Source: Aplysia californica (taxonomy: Eukaryota; Mollusca; Gastropoda; Aplysiida; Aplysiidae). From it: a stretch of 64,000 bases of DNA. The notes below the pieces were generated by a model. It was not told where the DNA came from. It made no database searches and was given only the letters and a program-made list of their open reading frames with translations. Each line of letters opens with the position of its first letter. Within the stretch, counting starts at the first letter, position 1. Shown one piece after another: positions 1 through 16,260 of this stretch. Made by a program: the position numbers and the translations under genes. The DNA is taken from NCBI RefSeq assembly GCF_000002075.1, contig NW_004797464.1:253328-317327 (forward strand), written 5' to 3'.

Positions 1-106
1 TACGTGTTACAAGAGAGTAACATACACAAAAAAGAAAAAGGGGAGATAGAGACGATCAATTTTTTATACGAAAGAAGGAGCAAACCACACCAGACCACCC
101 GCCAAC
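1..106 (+). repeat. Dispersed short-family repeat, body part, cut by window edge
   Basis: The order of words (gtgttacaagagagtaac, then a purine-rich gaagg/gggagatagagacgat stretch, then gaaagaaggagcaaaccac and caccagaccacccgccaac) is the same as in the copies at 6025-6665, 17845-17990, 25835-25995 and 40852-40972. The hairpin head that normally precedes this body would lie left of the window. No coding content. Confidence 0.75.
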
Positions 107-230
107 AAACAAACAAACAAACAGACAAACAAACAAATAAAAATACAAACAAACACACAAACAAACAAGCAAGCAAGCAAAAAAGCAAACAAACAAACAA
201 ACAAACATACACATAGACAAACAAACAGAA
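107..230. repeat. (CAAA)n simple repeat
   Basis: Imperfect CAAA/CAGA/CAAG tetranucleotide run. It ends 8 bases beyond the splice donor of the minus-strand exon at 238-353, so it forms the start of that intron. Confidence 0.95.
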
Positions 231-237
231 GCCGCAC

Positions 238-5604
<5,367 letters not shown>

Positions 5605-5690
5605 CTGCGTAGGGGATACAAAGGGTTGATTATTCAGCAAAATTCGTAGTTTCGGTCTCAGTTTAGATTAATTATTGTAAGAGTTTTACG

Positions 5691-5745
5691 TTGGCGCTCA
5701 TATGACCGTATGCAGTTGTGAGTGCGTAAAACCCTCTACTAAAAG
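5691..5745 (-). repeat. Solo hairpin-module copy
   Basis: GGCGCTCATATGACCGTATG ... TGAGTGCGTAAAACCCTC: the head module shared by the short and long dispersed families, here alone and reversed. A more diverged relative follows at about 5755-5830. Confidence 0.7.
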
Positions 5746-6024
5746 AAAATTATTATTTTTAAAGAGCTTTACGGCACTTGCAACAAAAGTAAGTCATATT
5801 ATGACCTTATATGCTGTTGGGACCACCGTAACACAAACTTATTTAAAAACAACACCAACAAAAAAACAAAACAAAACAACAACAAAACAAAATCCAACAA
5901 CAAATTCGTTCAAAAAAATGCAAAATATTTTAGGGTACTGCCAACCAGATAAGAACATACAACAATTTTTTTTAATGAAAAAAAAAAGTAGGTTGATAGA
6001 AGTTGTTTTGTTTTTTAAAATAAA

Positions 6025-6665
6025 AGTTTTACGGGACATGCAACACAATAGGTCATATAAGTGTCAAAGATTAGAGGTGTTACAAGAGCACAAAAAACGA
6101 AGGAGGGGAGAATAGGTTGGATAGATGTTGGATAGGAAAGAAGGAGCAAACAACACCAAAGCACTCGCCAACCACCCACCATAGAAGTATCACTGGACTG
6201 GAACGTAGGAACGAACAACGAACCACAACAAGAAGTCTGTCAAAACGGCCCCTTAAAAAAATTATAATTATTTTAGATTTTTACTCCCTCATAGACACAG
6301 TTTAGCTTGTGCAGGATGCGGAATGCCTGTTAAGGCCAATCCAGTTTTAGTTAAGTTTTAGTAAGTGTTTTACGGGACTTGCAACACAATAAGGTCAAAC
6401 AAGTGCCGAAGATTAGAGGCGTTACAAGAGAGTAAAAACAAACACAAAAAAGAAGGAGGGGAGATAGAGACGATAGATGTTTTAGTTTAGTTTTAGTAGA
6501 GGTTTCACGGCGCTCGCAACTGCATAAGGTCATATGAGCGCCAGAAGATTAGAGGTGTTACAAGAGAGTAAAAACAAACACAAAAAAGAAGGAGGGGAGA
6601 TAAAGACGATAGATGTTTGATAGGAAAGAAGCAAACCACACCAGAGCACCGGCAACCACCAACAA
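6025..6665 (+). repeat. Cluster of three short-family dispersed repeats
   Basis: Three copies in the same orientation at about 6025-6185, 6357-6480 and 6500-6665. Order in each: GTTTTACGG..., gcaac...aggtcatat...agcgcc head, gattagaggtgttacaagag, purine-rich gaaggaggggaga, gatagatgtt, taggaaagaagg..caaac. The third copy has the complete hairpin head GGCGCTC...GAGCGCC. About 170 bp per unit, no open frame, no pol III boxes. Confidence 0.85.
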
Positions 6666-6689
6666 TCCAGTTTAGTTAGTAAGAATTTT

Positions 6690-7092
6690 AGTTTAGTTTT
6701 TAGTAAAGTTTTATGACGCTCGCAACTGCATAAGGTCATTATTATGAGCGCCAAAGGGTGGTTGTCAACACAGAAGTCTAAATTAAGAGGAATCAGGCTT
6801 ACTCTGCTCACCTCTCTATCCTCAACAGCACAAAGTCTGCGTCGACTATCAAGGCACGCCGGAAATAGCAGTTCACAAGAGAGTGACAAACATACAAAAG
6901 AAGTAGAAGAAAAATGACGATAAGAAGGATGAGGAAAGAAAAAAGCAGCAGTTCCCCTATGTTGTTCCGCACAGTATGAGGATGACATTGTTTAAATCAG
7001 CGCATTTACAATTCTACTTTGAATAAGAACATGTTAATATCCCCACTTTGGGAATGGCCTAAAGACAGCTACAGTCATTAGCACTGACCTGG
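6690..7092 (-). repeat. Long-family dispersed repeat copy, reversed
   Basis: About 400 bp. Head module at 6705-6755, then ttgtcaacacagaagtc, gcttactctgctcacctctc, aacagcacaaagtctgc, agcagcagttcccc, and finally gggaatggcctaaagac at 7050-7067. Same family as 2447-4335, 24208-24605 and 28245-28635 in opposite orientation. Confidence 0.85.
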
Positions 7093-7225
7093 TTAGGGGG
7101 GGGGGGGTGTAAGAATTTTACGGCACTTTCAACACAATAAGATCATATAAGTGCTGACGATTAGAGGACTAACAAAGAAGAGTGAGGGGGGGGGGGAGAA
7201 AAGTACGTTAGATGCTGGATAGGAA

Positions 7226-8141
7226 CAGTGGCGAAGGGTCTATATAATCAAATAATCACTGCCTCCCTTCCTAATTTTGAAAAATTGTCGCTGTCAAATT
7301 CACCCATAGACGTAAAACCTCATAAATTAAATGTAAAAAGACGTTCATAATCACCAATGAACAACAGACTATGCCTAACCTTCAAAACCGTTTCATTGCC
7401 AAAGAAACTGCCTGTTCGCCCCTATCGGGCCACTCCATAAGCAGTCACAAGTTTTGATTAAGTAAGCTTAAAGTGAGGCTGGAAGAGTCTACCAATAGAG
7501 TTGAAGGGAACATGACAATGTGCATAGCAGTCAAAACTGTTTCATTGCCACATATACCCTGTTCACCCCTTTCGAGCCACAGTTATAAGCAGCAAAACGC
7601 TCTGATTATGTAAGCTAACTATTACTCTGGTCGAGCCTACCTCACAGATGTGAGGGGAACTAACTCCTAATAATATCTTGACTGCTGCGAGTGCTTGTTT
7701 TTTGTCATCGACTTTTTAACCCCCTATAATCAGATCGTGACCTCGATTATGACACCGGCTCCTGGCCGCGAAAAGATAGACTAAAACAGCCAAATGTGAA
7801 ATAAAAAATTAATAATTGGCCTGCTCTACCAAAGTGTCTGGTATAACCTGCCATTGTAGTACTGGCATCTCTGCTTCTTTCCTTGGTGTTCGTGTGTTCA
7901 AATCTAAAGTTGAATTCAAGGTTAGTTAGAATAAATATTTAATGAAATACCTTCCCGATTATTTTAGCGGTTGAATATGCATACACCATGAATTCAGGAT
8001 TTGTTTTCATTCACAACTCAGAGTTGCCGCTTCCAGAAAGATTCTTGTGACTTGTGTTAGTGTGATACATGTATCTCCAGGCCCTACCTGGTCCCATTTC
8101 ACTTTGATTACCCTGTCAAAACAAGTCAGCCTTCGCCCCAG
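7226..8141. mobile_element. Non-autonomous hAT-like element, 916 bp
   Basis: Inverted ends CAGTGGCGAAGG (left) and complement of CTGGGGCGAAGG (right). Flanks gataggaa (7218-7225) and aataggaa (8142-8149) form an 8-bp target duplication with one mismatch, as expected for hAT. No transposase-like frame. It contains an internal tandem duplication at 7375-7665. Confidence 0.8.
7375..7665. repeat. Two diverged tandem units of about 150 bp
   Basis: Unit 1 (about 7382-7510) and unit 2 (about 7533-7662) both begin tcaaaac-gtttcattgcca, then cctgttc-cccct-tcg-gccac, gatta-gtaagct, and end agg-gaac. They diverge by more than a quarter of positions by eye. Confidence 0.8.
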
Positions 8142-8499
8142 AATAGGAAAGAAGGAGGGAGAAAACCACATCAAAACACCAGCCAACCACCCAAAGTCAA
8201 GCCAGGCAGAGATAAGAGATACAACGTCCCGCTATTAGACAGACAGAGATGTAAGATCGGTTTTAAAAAATAACTCCCACACTCGAAAATCTATATCAAT
8301 TTCACTGGAGCGTTGCGGCAAAGCGCCAGATATATTGTTACATTTTATCACACCACAAACGGCAGAGGATATTCTTTTTAAGAAGTTGGATTTATTACGC
8401 TCCGTTCGACACGGTTGGGATCCTTTTGCAGGTTTGCCATACATCCTGTCGACCCGATCGGCCAAGGTAACCCAGACTTATGTATGTATGTATGTATGT

Positions 8500-8566
8500 A
8501 TAAGGTTTTACGGCGCTCGCAACTGCTAAGGTCATATGAGCGCGCGAAACACAAGTTGTTCACCTC
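8500..8566 (+). repeat. Hairpin-module copy ending at an assembly gap
   Basis: GGTTTTACGGCGCTCGCAAC, tgctaaggtcatatgagcgc, then gcgaaacacaagttgtt; the same extended form recurs at 9738-9803. The run of 100 N follows. Confidence 0.8.
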
Positions 8567-8666
8567 NNNNNNNNNNNNNNNNNNNNNNNNNNNNNNNNNN
8601 NNNNNNNNNNNNNNNNNNNNNNNNNNNNNNNNNNNNNNNNNNNNNNNNNNNNNNNNNNNNNNNNNN
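8567..8666. other. Assembly gap (100 N)
   Basis: Undetermined bases; the round length suggests a gap of unknown true size. Confidence 1.
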
Positions 8667-9144
8667 TATTCACAGTTTTTAACAAATTAAATATGTTTTC
8701 GCTCCTCGTGATCTATTTTCCCCTTGGCTGCCCTAGTTCGGGAATTCGTGTTCGGACTCGTCCTCCTGCCCAATGTTCGATCTCCGACTCAGACCCCACG
8801 AATTCGTCGAATTCCGAATCTCGACTTGACTTCGCCCATGCTTAATTGGCATTGCCCTCCCAACGAAACGAGTTTGCTGCCGAGTAAGCAAAACCACTGT
8901 TGGCTTGTAAACAGGAATTAAAACTTCTGAAGTCTGAATACATAAAAGTCTGCTCTTTCCTGACCTTGTATTTTGTTGCACTCATTTGTATCGAGACAAG
9001 CTCACCACCATGGCTGTCATACTTATTCCCTTGGATTCCAGCAAAAACAGCGAGTTCTGTTTGGAATGTAAGTACGCCGATACACCGGTTCATCCGAGTT
9101 TGTTTAGTGTTCTGCCGGGAGAAGCTTCGTGATTCAAAAGCTAG
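8667..9144. other. Nothing recognised
   Basis: Several short open frames of 60-80 codons on both strands, none with a familiar motif or plausible splice borders. Confidence 0.4.
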
Positions 9145-9475
9145 ACTCTAGATTCTAGATCTAGAATCTAGATCTAGATATCTAGATCTTTTGCATCATC
9201 TTTCGTTACCATTGACTTGTACTGTGATTAATGGAAATAAATTCCTCATGGTCGACCCTAGAATGTTGGATTCAGTATGGTTTTTAAACAGCGGAGAATT
9301 ATTTGATTTTAGTTTTGTAGTCTCATGTATTATTTTATATTTTAAAAACTGTAAAACCAAACCTTTTATCTCTAGATATCTAGATCTAGATCTAGATCTA
9401 GATCTAGATTTTCTAGATTCTATTTGTAATTGTAATAATCTAGATATCTAGATCTAGAAAATCTAGAATTTAGTA
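9145..9475. repeat. TCTAGATC self-complementary repeat islands
   Basis: Two clusters (9145-9190 and 9372-9467) of the hexamer TAGATC / TCTAGA, which reads the same on both strands. Similar islands occur at 20025-20060, 20155-20172, 56385-56430 and 58765-58972. Confidence 0.9.
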
Positions 9476-9737
9476 ATATTTTACTCTGTCTATAATAAAC
9501 TAGATCTATAAGTTTGTTTGTCAGTAAAACCGACCGCTGACGCTGTTGTAACTAAACTGGGCCTATTTAATTCAATTTTTTTTTTTTTTAATCTTGAATC
9601 TCAATCCACTTTCAAATCCTTACCAGCCCAAGCAGTTTAGACAGTGAGTTTAACTAGTCTATGTGGGAGGCATGAAACAGAGTAGGATAGAGGGTTAGGG
9701 ATTGGAGTGAGGGTCAGGGAGAGGTCTATGTATATAG

Positions 9738-9803
9738 GGTTTTACGGCGCTCGCAACTGCTAAGGCTAAGGTCATATGAGCGCGCGAAACACAAGTTGTT
9801 TAC
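9738..9803 (+). repeat. Hairpin-module copy
   Basis: GTTTTACGGCGCTCGCAACT, with a short duplication ctaaggctaagg, then gtcatatgagcgcgcgaaac and acaagttgtt, the same downstream extension as at 8500-8566. Confidence 0.8.
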
Positions 9804-10061
9804 TTTCGCAAAAGTTCACTCCACGACTGGTCAACTAATCGACTTTAAAATGCTAAAATGTTAAAATATTAAAATTTAGTGTAAATATATATTTTTGTGA
9901 TTTAAAACAACTCTTTTAGGTAATAATAAAAATTTTAAATAGTACGTTTTCATTTTACAACTTGCCATAGAAAGGCCAATGGCCTTTATAAAACTCAAAA
10001 TTCTGCTGGGAACAACGACGGAAAAAATATCTTGCAATTTCTTGCATTTATAATACTTCCT

Positions 10062-11223
10062 TCAGATCTCTCCAAAGTCTAGACATTCTGTTAAGATGTG
10101 TCGAATGGTAAAATCTGTGTCGCATCCGACACAGAACGGCTTCTCATCTCCCTGTAGGAGGTATTTGTGGGTCAGGGCCGTGTGTCCGATGCGCAATCGA
10201 GTAAAAATGACTTCGTCTCTTCTGGAGAGGTCCGAAGGATTTCGCTGTTCTAGTTTCGGTTTAATTTCAAATAATTTATTATTTTTCTGCTTTTCCCAGT
10301 GGCTCTCCCACAGACTGGAAGTGTACTTTTTGACTTTATTTCTAAAGTCAGTCTGTGGGAGAGTGTTTGTCGTTGATCCCAGCAGAAGGGATGAAGCTTT
10401 CTTCGCCAGTTCGTCCACCTGCTCGTTTCCTTGGATGCCCACATGGCTGGGTATCCATGCGAACATGATGTTTTTTCCTGTTTCGGATAGTGTATGAATT
10501 TTCTGTTGTAGCCTAACTATTTTTGGGTGTAAGAGTGTGTAGTTTGTGAGTGAGGTGATGCAAGACAGAGAGTCAGAAAGGATAAGGAAAGATTTGTTAG
10601 GAGAATTTTCTACAGAGTCCAGTGCCATGTCAATGGCAGTGGCCTCCGCAGTGAAAATGGAGGCTTCAGGATGGAGTCTCCTCTGATGTGTATTGTTGGG
10701 AGATAGGGCTGCGGCGCCCACTTCATTGTCTTTTTTGGAGCCATCCGTGAAGATGAGCTCCGCACCGGGGTATTTATCTATTAGTTTTTTGTATTCTGCT
10801 TGAAAAATTTTGGTGTTTGTGCTTTCTTTGTTGTGCGTGGTCAGCTGTAAGTCTACTTTTGCCTTGGTGAGGTGCCACGGAGGGAGGTCGGGGAAAAGAA
10901 TTTGTTGGATGTCTTGTTTGGAAAAGTGTAAGTTTTTGAGGTCCTCAAGGATTCTGAGGCCGAAGGGTTTGATGAGTTTTTCGTTGTTTTGGAATTTGTT
11001 TATGGTTTCTGGGTTTGTTTCGAAAATGCTGTTGTGCGCTGGATTTTCCGGTGTTGAGCTCTGTTTTACTGCGTATTGTAGTGAGAGTTGTGTGCGTCTG
11101 AGTGAGAGTGGTGGTATGTTGGCCTCGGCCTGGAGGCTCTCTACCGGAGAAGTGCGGAAAGCCCCCAGAGGGAGGCGGAGTCCTTGGTTCTGTATTGGGT
11201 CTAGCATTTTTAAGATGTGTGGT
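10062..11223 (-). pseudogene. LINE RNase H domain and C-terminal region
   Basis: Open minus-strand frame of about 385 codons. RNase H catalytic positions are visible: Asp in ELIFTDGSKK, Glu in FTAEATAIDMAL, Asp in LILSDSLSC, and the His/Asp block in AWIPSHVGIQGNEQVDELAK. A C-terminal CxxC...H...C zinc-knuckle-like stretch (FCVGCDT, IRHILTEC) follows, common at the end of these LINE proteins. The beginning continues directly from the reverse transcriptase once the insertion at 11224-11522 is set aside. Confidence 0.9.
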
Positions 11224-11522
11224 CCCTGCGAACACAACACATACCACTAAATTCCTACCTTAATAGGATCCGCAAGGATACCCCACCCGACTGCCCGTTG
11301 TGCGACTGCCAGGATGAAACAGTACCACACCACCTCTTTTACTGCCCTGCACTTTGTGACCTGCGTAGCACCTACCTACCTGCCTCCCCAGACATCGGAA
11401 ACACTCTATACAGCGACAAAGCACAGCTGATTAAAACCTGTCAATTCTTTGCCATATCGACAGACCGAAGGGCTAGAACCCAAATGGCCGCTGGATCGGA
11501 AAAGTAAAGTAAAAGTAAAGTA
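11224..11522 (+). mobile_element. 5'-truncated LINE 3' end inserted in the other LINE
   Basis: Plus-strand frame ending MAAGSEK* with a CPLCxCQDETVxHHLFYC zinc-knuckle, then a (GTAAA)n tail (about 11500-11522). It is flanked by a perfect 12-bp duplication AAGATGTGTGGT (11212-11223 and 11523-11534). Truncated 5' end, short repeat tail and target duplication are the marks of target-primed reverse transcription. A second copy of the same family is at 30396-31469. Confidence 0.93.
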
Positions 11523-11523
11523 A

Positions 11524-12718
11524 AGATGTGTGGTTTTGCCGATCCGTAGACTTGACAGCCGTAGTCAAGCCTGGACCGGACAAGGGAGATGTACAAGTGG
11601 AGAAGGTGTTTTGAGTCCCCGCCCCACTCCGGATGCGATAGAATTTTCAAAGCGTTTAACGCTTTCTGGCACCTCACACGAAGGTCTTTGATGTGTGGTA
11701 TGAATGTGAGTTTTTTGTCGAAAATGACGCCGAGGAAACGAGCTTGGTCCTGGACCGGAATCCTTTCCCCGTAAAGTGTCAAATCCGGCTGCAGCACACG
11801 TCTGCCTGTTCGGCAGAAGTGTACTGCAACCGTCTTTGACGGGGAGAACTTGAAACCGTTCTTGTTTGCCCACGTTTCAAGTTTTTGCAGCTGCGTTTGC
11901 AGCTGCCTTTCCATAGATCTCAAATGAGGATTTTTCGAACGGCAGCATATCAAAAAGTCGTCAACGTATAACGAGCTGTCTATGTTGTTTTGGAGGGTTT
12001 TCACTATCTATGGAATTTATTTTAATTTCAAATAGGAGAGGAGAAAGGATACTCCCCTGGGGGACTCCTTCCTCCTGTTGGTGGGGGTCTGAAAGGGAGG
12101 ATCCGACACGAACCTGGAAGGAACGGTTCTTCAGGAAGTTGCCAATGAAGGCAGGGAGGTGACCGCGTATGCCGAGTGCGTGCAGGTCTCGAAGAATGCC
12201 GTACTTCCAGGTTGTGTCGAAGGCTTTTTCTAGGTCAAAAAAGATGATGATCATGTGGCCTCTTTCAGCGAACGTCTCGCGTATAAAGGTCTCCAGGTGG
12301 ACCAGGTGATCCAGAGTGGATCGAGTTTTCCTGAATCCGCACTGGAGACCGCTCAGCGAGCCCGTCGTTTCCAGAAACCACATGAGTCGCCTGTGAATAA
12401 TTTTTTCAATCAGTTTGCAGAGACAGCTCGTTAGGGCTATAGGTCTGTAATTGGATGGGTGTGTGTGGTCTTTGTTAGGTTTGGGTATTGGAATGACAGT
12501 GGCGAGACGCCAAGACTCCGGAAAGGAGTGCGACCGCCACATGTCGTTGTATATGTGTAGTAGGAGTGTGAGTGTCTCTGAGGGTAAGTGTCTAATGATC
12601 TTGTTGTGGATGTCATCCGGTCCCGGGGCTGTATCGCCCAGGTCCGAGATGCACGATGTTAGTTCGTCTATTGTGAAGTCTGCGTTGTAGGTTTCAGTGT
12701 GGTCTACTATAGTAATAG
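11524..12718 (-). pseudogene. LINE reverse transcriptase
   Basis: Minus-strand RT blocks in order: APGPDDIHNKII near 12630, VIPIPKPNKDHTHPSNYRPI, QCGFRKTRSTLDHLVHLE, FFDLEKAFDTTW (first catalytic Asp), EEGVPQGSILSPLLF, then YVDDFLIC (catalytic YxDD), and the thumb-like LGVIFDKKLTFIPHI. The frame changes by one base near 12000, between SPLLFEIKIN and SLYVDDF. Ends at SRLDYGCQVYGSAKPHI, which continues into the RNase H frame across the inserted fragment. Confidence 0.92.
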
Positions 12719-12730
12719 TATCTATAGGGG

Positions 12731-12792
12731 GTTAGGGAGGACTCTTCTTTATTGTATTTGTTGGGGTGGTCGCTCGTTACGGAAGTCCTTCC
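12731..12792 (+). repeat. Fragment of the 211-bp TIR element
   Basis: gttagggaggactcttcttt ... tggtcgctcgttacggaagt, ccttcc: matches the right-hand part of the element at 58352-58562. It abuts the truncated 5' end of the LINE. Confidence 0.75.
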
Positions 12793-12947
12793 AACTATGT
12801 AGATCTAGGCCCGACTAATTAATTAATTTTACAGTTTTAGTTTTGTTCCTTTGTTCCTTTAGAAAGCATTAGGTTTGATCAGGCCTCAAGTTGTCTCGCA
12901 TTATATTGACATATTATACTGTAGTTGTAGGCCCTCTGCCTGTCATT

Positions 12948-13377
12948 TGTGGGGCAGCGTTTGTCAAAATAGTGAAATCGAAGAAACTGACATTCTTCTG
13001 TCAGTTTGGCAATTTTTGTTGTATTTTTTCTTTTTGGCTCAACATCTTTTTTTATGTGTCCTAGATCTATAAAAACACATTTCCATGGGAATTTTGGTGA
13101 AAAACGTTGATTAAAGGCAAAAAAAATTTGATTTTTAAGTTTTCAAAGAGTCTCAAGCTTTTGAAGTTACCAAACTTTGGCAGCCTTTTTCTTTAACCTC
13201 TGAATTCAGGCGACCCCCACCTCCTTCAATTCCAAATAATTCGACTTTTAAGACTATTCATGATAAATGGGTATTTTTAAAACCGAAAGCAAGGCGAATG
13301 AATAATCTTTCAGATGATACCAATAACTCCACATGTTCAAAAATTGACGAGTGCCTGATTCCACCGCGTCGTGACAC
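12948..13377 (+). mobile_element. TGTGAGGC-family MITE, copy 1, diverged
   Basis: Starts TGTGGGGCAGCG, then tcaaaatagtgaaatcgaag, ctttggcagcc, and ends aaaattgacgagtgcctgat, tccaccgcgtcgtgacac. Same word order as eight other copies in the window. No transposase. Confidence 0.85.
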
Positions 13378-13647
13378 CTTTGTTTGAATATTTGGATACG
13401 TAAATTTTTATTATTTTAACTTTTTAACCATGTCTGGACGATGGCAGCGTCCGGTAGTCGAGGTCTGTTACCATGGCTGGACGGTACCACCATCCAATGC
13501 AAAGTTATTATTGTATTATAGTACGGGCCGTGTATAAAAAAGTATGAGCTAACAAGCCTTTAGTTTGACCCAGAGGTCAAAGCTAAATGAATTTTACGTC
13601 TGGGTAATGCTTTATTGATCAGTTTGACACGAAACAAGCGGTTTTAA

Positions 13648-14312
13648 CTCTTTCCGGATGTACGTATCGCCGATATCAGCGCGAGTCCACACCCCATGAA
13701 GCATATCGCCGATATATCGGCTATGATGGGGTGCCTCAGTTTTGTTTCGTTTTAACATGATCCATTATATACATACTTTTTATTGTTATTGAAAACTTGG
13801 AAAGGGTGTAGGAAATGAAAACGTCTAGTTTCACTTTGTCAAAGTGTCGGTCTGGTGAAGAACGAGTGAATTAGTAGTTCTTGCGGTCTTGCATCAACAA
13901 AACGATCGAACCGGACTCAGTATAAATTATAACTCCATCCAGCAAAAATTGGAATATTGTATTCAAATAAAAGGCTGCACTTTCAGAAATTTATGGAGCC
14001 TTCTCATGGCCTGTAATGATAATATTATGCTGATTCGCTTTCATGTTTAGTGTGTTTAATTTTTTCCGTCAAAATGTATTTTTCTCACCACCATCGCCAT
14101 TTCTAACTCTTGTAATGTATACTTGTTAATTACGTAAAAAATTGATCCCTTGTTTCATGTTGGAATGTATTTCATAATCAATTTCCTTTAATTTGATGTA
14201 TCATATATACGTTTCGAGAGATGCTTTTTTATGCTATTAGTTATTTTGTACATCACCTGTGTAGCCGAATTGAGTCTCGCCTAGACCCCAAAATAACTAC
14301 ATCCGGAAAGAG
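13648..14312. mobile_element. piggyBac-like MITE, 665 bp, TTAA target
   Basis: Inverted ends CTCTTTCCGGATG and complement of CATCCGGAAAGAG are exact over 13 bp, each adjoining TTAA (13644-13647; 14313-14316). TTAA duplication with ends of this form is typical of piggyBac. A subterminal repeat CGCCGATAT occurs twice (about 13668 and 13710). No coding capacity. Confidence 0.88.
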
Positions 14313-14316
14313 TTAA

Positions 14317-16185
14317 AAATGTAATGTTGGGTCGCATGTTTCCACAAACACAAGAGAATTTTACGCGGAAATGAATGTGATTTTAAATTGCATACTTAAA
14401 GAGTTTTAAATATATTATTCAGTGAGATCCGTTTCCATACACCTTCTTGTCCCATATCACATCCATGTGTCCCTGTTCATGACTATGCCATGTGTATGAA
14501 ATCTTTGTGAGATTGTTTTGGTAAATCTATAGAACCTGTCTCAAAGAGGGTATTACTTTGAAGCTTATATAGTTTTTATAGGGCCCTGAACACGATTTTG
14601 GCCTTGAAAAGCGTCGCAAATGGTTAGTTTAGATGTTATGGCACATCGTTTCAGGGGGGGGGGACCGCCCTGCTACACAGCAGCCTATTACGTACATGTA
14701 CTCGCTCGTCAGGGATAGAAACCCTGGAACCCCCCTCCTAATGACTACAAAAGCATGCATGAATGAACAAAAAAAGCTTAAAACTAAAACTAAGCCTTAA
14801 CTTTAAAAAACACTGACCTTTTTCATCCCCCGACAGCACCAAAGTGGTGAAGGAGCTGACTTCCGGTAGTGGATGTGACTCGAAACGATTATGACCTATA
14901 AAAATACCTTCTTTTGACTACATGAAATGTTGGGCTGAAATTCATGCCTAATGCTAGCTTCAGTACCTCTATCTTTTTCTCTGGTTAGTTACTTGTGAAA
15001 TCTAGATAGGCCCTACAGTTGACTGTGGTCCTATACTCTGGTAAAACCCCTATCAAAGCCTACCACACACGCATTTGAAAATTTACACGAAGTGTACAAC
15101 CGGGGAACTATGCCTCTAGGAAGTACACAGAGGTCTAAACTCTCTACTTAAATAGGCTACTACGGTTTTGACTTTGAGAGCATTGCAAAGTCCAAAATTG
15201 TTTTTGGCGAGTTAAATACAAAAAAACTCTTTGTCAAGTGATTTGGTTCTGTGATTCAGATACATCATCCCTGACAATCACTGACATACATTCATAATTA
15301 TTTTATAAAATATGACTCGTCATACAAAAGTCTCTGTTCAGTAGGCCTATAATCTACAATAATATGGTTTCGCGTACATAATGCTCCCTTTTCTTACCAG
15401 TGATTCATTTCATTATAATTAATTCCATCCCAGCGTTCGTTACAAGTGACTACTGTAGAGTAAGCCCTTTGCCATTTCACGTACAAAAGACGCAAAGCTT
15501 AATTTCTGCACGCTGAAAAGTTAAATGTTATTTGATTAAAAGTACCTCCTTTTTAAAGCCAGGATTCTGTTCCAACACTAATCTATCTAAAATTGTGTTG
15601 ATGGGAGCATATAAATAAACAATTGCAACTACTATCGGTTAATCCTCATTCCATTTTCAGTTCTATTGACAATCATTTGAATCACACCACCTTAGTTCTC
15701 TCCTAGTAAGCGTGGTCTCCTCCACTAACCAAAATAGAAGTAAAATGCGTTTTTACCTTGAGTTTTATTGCCTATAGTGAATTTGTATTATAAGTTCTGT
15801 TGAAGAGAAAAAATAAAGACTCCAATTTAAAGTAACACATAGTGTATTCACAGTTATGTATATTTTCTCTCCTTACTTGATTCTCCCTCTCTTTTTTTAT
15901 CTCTACCGTCCATTGCCTGATATCAGATGGTAGTCAACTCTCCGTTCATCACCAATGGATAGGACACCTAATTTTTGTAGGAATACGTTTTATACAAAAT
16001 CGAGCCTGTCCAACGGTCTCTCATGGATTATAACAGAGAGGTGTAAAAGTCACCCTATAGCCTAGATCTACACAAATAGGTGTCCGCTAGATTTATGGAC
16101 ACTCTGAGTTATGATCACTTACTAAGTTAAGACGTGACAAAGTCAGCAGACGGTTTCCAATCCATTTCATTCCCATCAAAGTTGT
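14317..16185. other. No gene or repeat recognised
   Basis: A/T-rich sequence without notable open frames. A G-run (14656-14664) and a few poly-T tracts are the only features seen. Confidence 0.4.
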
Positions 16186-16260
16186 TGTTGTGGTGGTGGT
16201 GGTGGTGTGTGTGTGCGCGTGCGGAGAGAGAGGGAGAGAGAGAGCGAGAGCGACAGACAG
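16186..16260. repeat. (GTG)n, (GT)n and (GA)n simple repeats
   Basis: Short compound microsatellite. Confidence 0.9.

Larger units (their letters stand above)
7109..8195 (+). repeat. Short-family repeat copy split by a hAT-like insertion
   Basis: 7109-7225 carries head and first body half (gaattttacggcac ... gttagatgctggataggaa). The copy resumes at 8142 (aataggaaagaaggaggga ... caaccaccc). The split point is the GATAGGAAAGAAGG word that is continuous in other copies. Confidence 0.85.
9846..12718 (-). mobile_element. Non-LTR retrotransposon (LINE, I/Jockey-like with RNase H), 5'-truncated and decayed
   Basis: Minus-strand reverse transcriptase followed by an RNase H domain, as in LINEs of the I group. 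No endonuclease domain is visible upstream of 12718, where the reading is cut off next to a MITE fragment. The 3' end is approximate: an A/T-rich taaaat-type stretch at about 9846-9890 may be its tail. A second LINE fragment is inserted at 11224-11522, and at least one frame change is present near 12000, so the copy is inactive. Confidence 0.88.

Noticed and set aside
10810-11250. Plus-strand frames opposite the LINE
   Set aside because: Shadows of the minus-strand RNase H reading.
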